A DNA stretch of 64,000 bases from Pyrenophora tritici-repentis (taxonomy: Eukaryota; Ascomycota; Dothideomycetes; Pleosporales; Pleosporaceae). The stretch covers positions 2,108,001 to 2,172,000 of the forward strand of contig NC_089392.1 in assembly GCF_003171515.1 (NCBI RefSeq), read 5' to 3'. The notes below the pieces were generated by a model. It ran no database searches, was not told the origin of the DNA, and was given only the letters and a program-made list of their open reading frames with translations. This document shows, in pieces, positions 46,829-55,628 of this stretch. A program made the position numbers and the translations under genes. Numbering within the stretch: the stretch's first letter is position 1; each line of letters opens with the position of its first letter.

Positions 46829-47970
46829 CTATGAGGGATATTGTTGAGGCAACTGAGATGCCTGCTGCTGCTGCACCGTCATCTTGACCCTATTCAATCT
46901 GCTTTCCTTCAATTTCCAGTCTGTCAAGGCCACAAAGGTCTCTACCCCATCCCCCTCCAACAAAGAATCAACCTTGCCCTTTGTAAACCGCAAAAAATCG
47001 CACATCACAGCCATCCTCTCCTCGAAGCTGAGATCCTTCTCCTTGACTGCTTGATCGATCATGGCCTGGTCCTAGATGTTGAGGGAAGCCAGTCCGTATG
47101 TATGGAGCCGCTCTGTTGCCTTGAGGATACCCCAGCTTGCGAGCTCAAATGACTCGAGCGGATAGCCATAGTGACCTTGGGACTGGGAATTGAGCCATCG
47201 CTTTTTGAAGGCCGTACCGGAGGGGAGGTCTCGGGCGGAGGTAATGTCTTTCATGGCTGTGACCAGGCGCTGGACGTACTGGACGCGCTCGCGGTCGGTG
47301 CGTGGGAAGGTCGGATCGTTCCCGCGTGGCGGCCATTGGAGGTTGCGGGCATGTTGGGCAACTTCGGCGGCAGCAGGGGAGTTGTATAGAAGAGGTGCGG
47401 GAGGGACTTGTGGCGCGGGGGTGGTGATGGATGGTGCGGTGTTTGTGCCCATGAAGCTGGGGCGTATGCCGGTCGCAGGGCGCGGAGGAGGTGGGCCCAT
47501 AGGCCTAGGCGGCGGAGCTCCCATGAAGCCAGAGGAAGGAGGGCCCCTAGGTATAAGAGGTGGTAGCTGCGTCGCCCCAGGAAAAGGTGTGAACGGAGGA
47601 TTCATGGCGCCGGCGGGAGGAGGCACATATCCAGAGGGTAGACCATTCATAGAGTTTTCTCCACCGAAAGTAAACCTATATGTAGCCTGCCAATCCAGAA
47701 ATTTCAGCTCATTCGGAGCGGATACAAACGTGAACCCGGTTGTAGGACCCGCGGGGTTACTCTCGCTAGCCATGCACGCTCTCTCTCTCCTAGCCCATTC
47801 CATAGCGAGTGGAATATTCGACCATAGGGTGTGTTATGAGGGTTATTCTGAGCATCAACGCCGAGTTGAATGAGAATTTGATCCCGGGTATGATAACGAA
47901 CGTCTTCAAGCGTGTCAGTTCCAATTGGTTGCTCTTGAGTGTATTCCTGCTGTTCGGCATCTTCTGAAGC
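46829..47970 (-). pseudogene. 3' part of the host-type ORF split by Copia
   Basis: Continues the frame begun at 36,421: SEDAEQQEYTQEQPIGTDTL, RYHTRDQILIQLGVDAQNN. A frameshift near 47,805-47,815 moves reading to MEWARRERACMASESNPAG, then a Pro-rich middle and TERLHTYGLASLNI. A TAG at 47,072-47,074 precedes DQAMIDQAVKEKDLSFEERM, which continues to a stop at 46,829. The TAG is most simply a former TGG. The gene therefore has three lesions: Copia insertion, frameshift and nonsense. Function unknown; the Gly/Pro/Met-rich middle suggests a multi-domain protein. Confidence 0.7.
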
Positions 47971-48093
47971 TCTCACGTATGTGATATGGAAGAAGAGATG
48001 AAGGACTGAGTTGATTGTATAGCTATGAACGAGGGAAGCTATATATATGTGAGGAATGAGAGAGTGTAGGGATAGCCCTGCTAGCGTGCAACA
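47971..48093 (-). repeat. 3' LTR of Copia element (123 bp)
   Basis: Reverse complement of the 36,603-36,725 LTR with no difference I can find. In element sense it is preceded by a G-rich polypurine tract and followed by the target duplication GCTTC. Confidence 0.93.
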
Positions 48094-49260
48094 CACCCCC
48101 CCAGACTGTAGTGAAGCGTAAGGCTGTAGTGTAGAGACTAAGGTAGCTGTCTCCAGTTTAAAGGTGAAAAGGAGTGAATAAAGTCCATGTATTAGAACCA
48201 GCCCGCTGTATTGCTGGGTAGTTCAGGAGTTTTAGTTGTTGTGAAGACTGAGGAGACGTTTAGTGATATCCTCAAGTCCTAGTTGACGTGTGAAGTTAAC
48301 GTGCTTTTGCTTTGGTAGTGCCTTTGTAAGACCGTCTGCAGGCATTTGGGCAGTAGAAATCCATTGTACATTCACCTCTCCTCTCTCAACTGCTTGACGT
48401 AGCCAGAGTTGGTGAATATCGACGTGTTTGAGCTTGGTTTGAAGTCTTTCTGTGGCCTTTGTCACAATTCCCACTGTCTGCTTGTTATCACAATAGATGA
48501 CTGGGGTGATGTCTGTTTTGAAATTAAGCTGATCAAAGAGATTGTTCCACCAAATGAACTCTGACGCAGCACGGCTGAGAGCGTAGAGTTCGGCTTCTGT
48601 AGTTGACTTTGTAACAGACCGTTGTTTCGTAGCTTTCCAGTCAATTGGCATTCCAAAGAGCTTGAATAGATAGCCATCTGAGCTACGTCTAGTAGACAGA
48701 TCGTCTGCAAATGAAGCGTCTGCAGCTCCAAAGAAGATAGGCTCAGGGTTAAAAGCAGTCCCGGGGATTGAGTAACCAGTGTTGTCAGGAGTGAGTGCTG
48801 AGGCTTTTAAGGCGAAATTGCGTGTCTTGACCAAGAAGCGCCAGGCATGAATTGCAGCGCGTAGGTGTTGTTCTCCAGGATTGTTGAGATACCGGGAGAG
48901 AATTGAGTGGGTGAGTGAGATGTCAGGTCTTGTGAACACTGAGATGTAGGCTAAGGAGCCAACTAATTGCTGGTATCTTTTCTTTAGTGCTTTGTCTACC
49001 ACAGTGTTTGGCTCAAGGTTGGTTTCAGCCATTGGAAAATCAGGTAAGGTAGTTGCTCCTTCCATCAAGTTGTACTTATGTGCTACCTTATCAATAAAGG
49101 CGTCTTGAATCAGCCAAGTTGATTGTTGAGAGATATCGCGAACTACGCGTATACCGAGGAACCAGTTGAGTTGACCCATCGATCTAAGCTCATACTTCTT
49201 GAAGAGCTTGTCCTGGAATTCCTTGTGGATGTCCAGCTTCGATGGATGTACTAGGACAAC

Positions 49261-49418
49261 CACAGTTGTCAACAAGCAAGTCAAGTCTCAATCAAGTCTC
49301 TATCGATAAGGGATCAGACCATCCTATGGGACGTGTCCTCGTGCACGGTTATCCCTATGGTCTGTTTGCCACTATCGATAACAATCAAGTCGGCTTGACT
49401 TGCTTGTTGACAACTGTG
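49261..49418. mobile_element. hAT-type MITE 1 in Copia RT (158 bp)
   Basis: Perfect 25-bp inverted ends starting CACAGTTGTCAACAAGCAAG, with an 8-bp duplication AGGACAAC at 49,253-49,260 and 49,419-49,426. It has no coding capacity and is placed directly after the YVDD catalytic motif. Confidence 0.92.
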
Positions 49419-50196
49419 AGGACAACTATATCATCAACATAGAAGAAGACAATAAGACTGTTGTTGGCAAAGAGACATGGCGTATTTGGGATTTGTTTGA
49501 GGCCAAGATCTTGGAGTGTGTTGGCCAGGTCCTGGTACCATAGTAGAGGTGCTTCCTTTAGGCCATATAAGGCTCGGCGGAGGAGAAGCAGAGCTCCAAA
49601 TTGAGTTGTGAAGCCTTCAGGTGTGTTGCAGTACAGTTTCCTAGGTACCCGAGCATTGAGAAATGCGTTCATGGCATCGTATTGGAACATAAGTAGTCCA
49701 AACTTAGTTGACATTGCGATGAGAGCTCGAAAGGTTTTAGCTGCTAGTGTAGCAGCGTAGGTGTCACCCCATTGTGTTTGGAGATCACCTCTGACCACAA
49801 GTCGCGCTTTAGCTTTCAAGAAGTAGCCATCTTCGTCAAACTTGTTAGTGTATACCCACATGAGGGGCAGAGTCTCTGCATCAGCAGTGAATGGAGTTAC
49901 TTTGGTGTTCTCGAAGCAACCTTTCTTCCAACAGTCGTCCATCTCCTTTTTCATGGCGTTCCAGTACAAATCGGCCTGGGGATGAGAAACGACGTCTTTG
50001 AACCGCTTAGGTGGTTCAGGCATCTGATCTCGATGAAGCCTAGTCTTTGGAGTAATGGCTGTAATCTTCTCATAGAGTGTTGGGTGAAGGGAAGTTGCAA
50101 AGGTTCCATAGTAGGTAAAGAAGTTTGATGAAACTCTGTCTTGTCCCTTCTTAGCGCGGCTGCGTCTGCTTCCAGTAATTACATTGTGATTGTAAG

Positions 50197-50358
50197 CACA
50201 GTCCGCAACAATCAATTAAGTGGGTCCTAGAAGGTTCAGATTGGATTGATTGATTACCGCTTTAAGCCTAGTAGTTACCTATAGGAGTTTAAGCCCTACC
50301 TAGATAGGTAAGTGGGTCTAGGAGAGTGACCGGATTGAATTGATTGTTGCGGAGTCTA
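50197..50358. mobile_element. hAT-type MITE 2 in Copia integrase-RT linker (162 bp)
   Basis: Inverted ends CACAGTCCGCAACAATCAAT / TAGACTCCGCAACAATCAAT (three mismatches in the outer five bases), with an 8-bp duplication ATTGTAAG at 50,189-50,196 and 50,359-50,366. The ends resemble those of MITE 1 (CACAGT...CAACAA). Confidence 0.85.
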
Positions 50359-52124
50359 ATTGTAAGGGGCTAGACCCCAGCGGCTGTATCGATGACGATA
50401 CACAGATGACTGATCAAGAGATGCCTTGTAACAGAGTGGATTTGACAAAGAGCTACAAAAGGATGCTAGCTGTACATAAATACAGGAGCGGACCGAAGAT
50501 GGGCCGAAGTAGAATTAGATGGATGATGACAGAAACCTATAGATGTATCTCGAAGGAATCGCATGACGACAGCTACGCACACAGCGTAGCGCATGTAATA
50601 GGCTCAGCCTGTTACAGTGATCTCCAATGTCTGGATGCAAAGCTTGTGGTGCATTGTTGTTGTGCCGATCTGGGAGATAGCCAGGTATGTCGTATGCATG
50701 GCGAGATTCCATTGATGGAGTTGGGCGCTGTAGGACAGCTATTGTTGAGTTGGTTGGTGATGGTGAGCGTGAAGGACTCATGGTTCCTTTAGTTAAGTCC
50801 ATTGGGCTTCTGTCCGAATATGCGGCGGAAATCTCTATTTCTTCAAGATGCTGGTCCAGTTGCTCAGTGGTGTAGAGATCTTTAGCAGTAGCAGTGAAAT
50901 GAGGTTGTTCGAGATCTAGAGTCTCTACCTCTTGTTCAGTGATCTTGTTTGTAGTGATGTTGTTGAGTTTATCGTCCTTATAAGAGAATTGCCACTTAAA
51001 GATAACGTCTCTAGTCCTAATTACGCGGTCGAGTGTCGGTATCCAGACTCTGTAGATGTTTGATGAGTCGTATCCAACGAGGTATCCGATGTGAGCTCGT
51101 GGCTCAGTCTTGTCAGCAGCTTTGATGTCTCTGCGATAGACATAGGCTCTGCACCCAATAGGTGAGTAGTGAGCTACCGAGGGCTTTGTATTGAAAACAA
51201 CTTCATGAGGTGTCTTCCATCCAAGTGAATGGACTGGTGTAGTGTTGAGCAGCTGTACTGCTGCGACAGCGAGCTCATTAGTGAGGTCTTTTGGCAGTCC
51301 TGATGAAATGCGCAGAGCGCGAGTGCGCTGCATAATAGTCCTGCCTGCTGCCTCTTGGAGACCTTTTTGCTCATCAGTGTTCTCAGCCGTTGTTTCAATC
51401 TTGATTCCAATGCTCTTGCACGCTGCAGCAAAGTCGCGACCAAGTCCTTTCTCGTTGTCAGATCTAATGATGATGACAACGTACTTGTAGCCAAGCTGTC
51501 GCTGGATCTTCTCAATGAGATTGAAGACAGCGGGAATAAGAGTGGTTTTAAGTCGATTTGGAAGGCAAGAGATCTCATGCCACTTAGAGAATTGGCAGAC
51601 AGCGTGTAGAGCGTATTTGTCGCCGTTGTAGCATTCTTCTCCTTGAGGGACTAGGTATACCAGGTCAATAGCGATGCGTTCGAATGGCCGAGTAGAGACC
51701 GTGTCTGGTGTACGCCGTGAGATTTGTTTGTTCATCTTTGTAAGAATGCAGTCTTCGCATTCCTTCCAGGATTGTGGAGGATCACTACCTTGGAGTTTGA
51801 AGCCTCGAACAGCTGCTTCAAGATGGCGGATGGTATCTGGCCCTGGGTGGGCCCAGATGTGATGTGCTTCAGTAGCAGTAGCCTTAAGATGAGGCTTTGG
51901 ATCATGTGATGGCCTAAATGCAGCCATGGATTGCAGTGAGTTGGCGTTTGGACGTTTCCCATCATCCGCGTCTATGAGCCAGTGACCTGCGTGGTAGTCT
52001 AGGAGAGCAACAACGTTGTTTGGAGTCGCTTGGTATAGGTGATTCTTTCCAGAATCAAAGTGAATCTTCATGTCCTTGCAGCGTGAGAGGCTGAGGATGT
52101 TGGCAAAGAAACCCTCCACTAGGG

Positions 52125-54855
52125 CAGTGATCGGAATGGTCTGGTCTGACTTGGTCTTGGTCTGGTCTAGACCGCCAAGACTTGGTCTGGTCTGGCGATT
52201 TTTTGAGACCGTGGTCGGACCGGTCTAGATGATCGGACCGGTCCGGCTATAAATAGGTCCACGTGACTAGATCTTAGACTAATCTAGCCAGAAAATTTAG
52301 CACAATATGAGTCATTAAGATCAAGGTAAGTCTTCTACTTACATAGAACAATCAAGTCCTTAACAACCTACTTATATACTATTGTTATGGAGCCTTCAAC
52401 ACCAACCTCACCGTCCCCATCGAATATTATAAGACTAGATTTAACGTCTCTTACTCCATCTCCTATCCCCACGTCATCACCCACCCCTATACTATCACCC
52501 ACTCCTATTCAATATCACGAATCTCCAGATGAGTTCGTGCAGGGCGGTATCACGTACGTGAAACGTGCAATAATTGCAAGGAAGGATTTCCGTCAAGGTA
52601 CATCACACATCTGGAAGTACGGACTCCAATACATTCGAGATAGCGATAAGAAAGAGGTGTATTACTGCCATGAGTGCAGGGTTGGGAAGAGCAAGCAAGA
52701 GTTGTTTGTCATCAATGGCACTTCTAGGATCCGGAATCACCTGGAACAGAAGCACCAGATTGATCCCCAGAGTGGCATCAAGCGAAAGGGTTCTGTACGG
52801 AAGTCTATAATCGACCAGCAAAAGGATGGGGCTGCTTCCAGCATCTTTTTCTGGAAGGAGTCAGTAGAGAAGTTTAAAGAGCTTCTAATTCGTTGGATTG
52901 TGTACTGCCATATCGCCTTCTTTCAATTAGAGAACCAGTACTTTCGTGAACTACTCCTCTTTTTAAATCCGGCACTACTCAACCACCTCCCGAAGGCTGC
53001 GAAGACTATCCGAAGCTGGGTAATGAATGCATTCATATCGAAGAAGCAACAGCTTAGGGAGGACCTACACCATTCACGGAGTAGGATCTCTATCTCCTTT
53101 GATCTCTGGACTTCACCAAACCCTTACGCTATCCTAGGCGTCGTCGCTATGTGGATTGATACTACCGGCATGCGACGTGTTACCGCTTTAGGTATGCGAC
53201 GTATATACGGCGAACATACTGGAGAGAATCTTGGATCGGTGGTCCTTGAATTGCTGGAAGAATACGACATTAGCGGAGATCAGATTGGATACTTTATGCT
53301 GGATAATGCCTCGGCAAATGATACCGCTGTTGAGTTTATACTCAAGGATCTCTGCCCATGGATGAAGTCAAAACAACGTCGTCATCGCCGGCTACGTTGC
53401 TTGGGCCATGTCATCAACCTCTGTTGCCAGGCGTTCCTTATGGGGCGAAACTGTGAGAAGTATCTTGCGAAGCTGGAGAAGCATCATCAACGTGGCGACT
53501 ATACGAAGGTGGAAGAGCTCTGGAAGAAGTTCGGATGTTTGGGTCGTCTTCACAACCTGGTGCGATACATCAGGCTTACTCCACAACGGCGTGAGGAGTT
53601 TGCTACAATTATTATCGGCGGAGATCTTTCGCAATTCGACGGGCTTGAGCTTATCCAGAACAACTCGACCCGCTGGAACTCATGGTTTTATTCGATTACA
53701 CGTGCATTAAATGTTCGAGAACGTTTAGAGCTCTTCTCGGCTCGTCATGTACCTGGAAAGGGCTCCGTAGGGATCGCGAACTTTAAGCTTGATGGACAGC
53801 ACTGGTTTGAGCTTGAAAAGATTGAACTCGCTCTCAAAGACTTCTATGCTGCAACTTTGCTTTCTGAAGGTAAGAAGACGTCACTTGCGGACTGGTTTTC
53901 AACTTTGGACTGCCTTCTCCGGGAGATAAGCGAGACGAAGGATCACTACCACGACATCCACACTGAGGACGATAACAACTTTACATGGAAGTACCTTCAA
54001 GGCTGCGCTGATGCTGCTTGGTTAAAGTGCGTTGAGTACTATAACAATCAGCAGCTGAATTGGCAAAATCGATTCCCTGAAGATACTGACCTTCCACCGG
54101 CATATTATGCGGCTCAAATCCTTGATCCATATCGCAAGTGGGGATGGTTCAGGCAAGAGTGGGTTCTTCATGGCGACGAAGAGAAGAAGAGGTGGTTTGA
54201 AAACGCACAATTAGCGGTGAAGCATCTCTGGGAGACAGAGTATAAGGGAAGGTACCCTGTCGAGATGCTGCCACCACCAGCCAGGAAGGAGAGAGATCCT
54301 GACCCAGCATTTGATCGCCAGCGGGAACATAAGCGCATTCGAATAGACGCTCCAGTTTCTACAACTGATTTGTATGAACAATACATCTCTACTGACCGGC
54401 TTCATAACGAAGAGGCAGGTTGCAATGAGGCTATTGCGTACTGGCTATCTCGCTACGACTCCCAACGAGATCTCGCTCGCTTCGCTCTAGACATGTTTGC
54501 GATCTCGCCTATGTCGGATGAATGCGAACGTCTTTTTAGTAGCGCGAAGCTTACTATCGTCGATCGCCGTGGTAGGCTGAAGGCAGATATTATAGAAGCG
54601 TGCGAGTGTCTCCGGGCCTGGTATGGAAAGCCCCAAGCTGAGGGGAACAGCGATATCGAGGATAGTGAGAACGAAGACGACTAGATTGACAGTCAGTAGT
54701 AAAACACATTTCCTCGGCTTCCTTCTTTGCTTCAGCCTCATTCTTGGCGGTCTTGTTGGTCGGACCGGTCTGGTCGGACCGGTCCTTATGTAAGCACCTG
54801 GTCTGGTCTGGTCTGTACCCTCAGACCAGACCAGACCAGACCATTCCGATCACTG
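52125..54855 (+). mobile_element. complete hAT transposon (copy 2)
   Basis: 2,731 bp with terminal inverted repeats CAGTGATCGGAATGGTCTGG.. and ..CCGATCACTG. GGTCTGG/CCAGACC subterminal repeats form hairpins at both ends. It carries an uninterrupted transposase. Left flank CACTAGGG (52,117-52,124) and right flank GCACACAC (54,856-54,863) are the reverse complements of the flanks of copy 1. A TATAAATA box (52,248-52,255) precedes the coding region. Confidence 0.96.
52387..54684 (+). CDS. hAT family transposase, intact
   Basis: A 765-residue single-exon protein that cuts and pastes the element by binding its termini. Residues ~75-125 form a BED-type zinc finger (YYCHECRVGKSKQ..., RIRNHLEQKHQID). 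The catalytic core contains ISFDLWTSPNPYAILGVVA, then GYFMLDNASANDTAVEFIL and RLRCLGHVINLCCQAFL. The C-terminus holds the hAT dimerisation block ARFALDMFAISPMSDECERL. No frameshift or stop is present, so this copy may be active and could also move copy 1 and copy 3, whose ends match. Confidence 0.94.
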   Translation: MEPSTPTSPSPSNIIRLDLTSLTPSPIPTSSPTPILSPTPIQYHESPDEFVQGGITYVKRAIIARKDFRQGTSHIWKYGLQYIRDSDKKEVYYCHECRVGKSKQELFVINGTSRIRNHLEQKHQIDPQSGIKRKGSVRKSIIDQQKDGAASSIFFWKESVEKFKELLIRWIVYCHIAFFQLENQYFRELLLFLNPALLNHLPKAAKTIRSWVMNAFISKKQQLREDLHHSRSRISISFDLWTSPNPYAILGVVAMWIDTTGMRRVTALGMRRIYGEHTGENLGSVVLELLEEYDISGDQIGYFMLDNASANDTAVEFILKDLCPWMKSKQRRHRRLRCLGHVINLCCQAFLMGRNCEKYLAKLEKHHQRGDYTKVEELWKKFGCLGRLHNLVRYIRLTPQRREEFATIIIGGDLSQFDGLELIQNNSTRWNSWFYSITRALNVRERLELFSARHVPGKGSVGIANFKLDGQHWFELEKIELALKDFYAATLLSEGKKTSLADWFSTLDCLLREISETKDHYHDIHTEDDNNFTWKYLQGCADAAWLKCVEYYNNQQLNWQNRFPEDTDLPPAYYAAQILDPYRKWGWFRQEWVLHGDEEKKRWFENAQLAVKHLWETEYKGRYPVEMLPPPARKERDPDPAFDRQREHKRIRIDAPVSTTDLYEQYISTDRLHNEEAGCNEAIAYWLSRYDSQRDLARFALDMFAISPMSDECERLFSSAKLTIVDRRGRLKADIIEACECLRAWYGKPQAEGNSDIEDSENEDD

Positions 54856-54863
54856 GCACACAC

Positions 54864-55628
54864 TGCCAACACCCAAAGAATAGGAGCACCTGAGTACCAT
54901 ACAGGGCGCTACCCGTCTTTCATGCCCCCTGGGAGGCTTTCATAGGACGTTAAACAATACATACATACATACATACATACGTGAGCAAAATTGCTGCCTA
55001 GGACAAGGCAGTATAAGAAAACCTTTTGCTCTGCAGAACTGTTCGTCTCACACAAAACAAGCCATCCTACCCACCATGCCACCAACAACCCATCTTCAGC
55101 CCCAAACACGCCTCTATCGTCGCCTTCACACCCACATCCTCCCGAAAGGTAGGGTAGCGTATCTTCGCTGCAATTCCATCCATCTCCACCCTCTCTATCC
55201 CCTCTCACGCTTTTCCTGCAGTCATCAACACTACACCCACCATGTTTCTCAAGCTCCATCGTCCCTTTTGCTCAGAGATTCAACATTCACGCAACCCAGT
55301 ACCCATCTCTCCCTCAAGGCACTCCCTCAGAGCGCATCACCCAAGAGTCACCTAGACAATCTTCCACCAAATACTACCTACAATACAGACCCCAGATAGA
55401 GGAACTCTTCTCGCTCAGAAATCTAAGAACTTGGACTACCTTCGTATCCGTGTCTTGCATGAAGCTGCTATCTATCTGTGTAGGTTATATCTGAAAATTT
55501 AGGCGATGAGTTATAAAAGCTACCCAGATATATTCTCACCATGGCACTTTTTGTGACAAAGTGTGATAGAGTCTGAGGTACGATTTCGGCGACGTCGTTT
55601 CCTCGACCACTCTCGAACGCCATTTGAA
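54864..55628. other. flank of hAT copy 2; possible small gene
   Basis: An (ACAT)n tract lies at 54,957-54,980. On the + strand from 55,076 a frame opens MPPTTHLQPQTRLYRRLHTH. A possible intron (donor near 55,148, acceptor CTGCAG near 55,219) leads to alternative frames, one of which reads FAQRFNIHATQYPSLPQG and later KYYLQYRPQIEELFSLRNLR. I cannot decide the structure and do not annotate a CDS. Confidence 0.35.

Larger units (their letters stand above)
48232..52116 (-). pseudogene. Copia integrase-RT-RNase H, interrupted
   Basis: Integrase (52,116-~50,640) shows an H..H..CEDC zinc motif, then IAIDLVYLVP, IIRSDNEKGLG and EQKGLQEAAGR for the D,D,E triad. Reverse transcriptase (from ~50,188) has the YVDDIVVL catalytic box just before MITE 1. 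Its thumb and the RNase H domain (ATTEAELYALSRAASE, IYCDNKQTVGI) follow down to the stop at 48,232. Removing one duplication copy plus each MITE restores YVDDIVVLVHPSK across the RT gap. Apart from insertions the frame is well kept, so activity was recent. Confidence 0.9.
47971..52124 (-). mobile_element. Copia LTR retrotransposon, 3' portion (inverted)
   Basis: Reads leftward from the copy-2 hAT boundary: integrase, reverse transcriptase, RNase H, polypurine tract (48,094-48,104), 3' LTR. The first 8 bases in element sense (CCCTAGTG, 52,124-52,117) duplicate the end of the 5' portion at 38,209-38,216. Two MITEs interrupt pol. Confidence 0.94.

Noticed and set aside
50202..50353. 16-bp perfect inverted repeat read as the complete MITE ends
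   Set aside because: Extending outward five bases reveals an exact 8-bp duplication, so the element is 50,197-50,358 with imperfect outer bases.
41106..52124. Two independent hAT insertions with unequal flank mutations instead of an inversion
   Set aside because: It would need four exact 8-bp reverse-complement coincidences, and it would not explain why Copia and the host ORF are restored in frame by the same flip.
52125..54855. hAT TIR repeats as a possible CRISPR-like array
   Set aside because: GGTCTGG units are subterminal transposase-binding-type repeats inside a transposon, with no spacers; the genome is eukaryotic.
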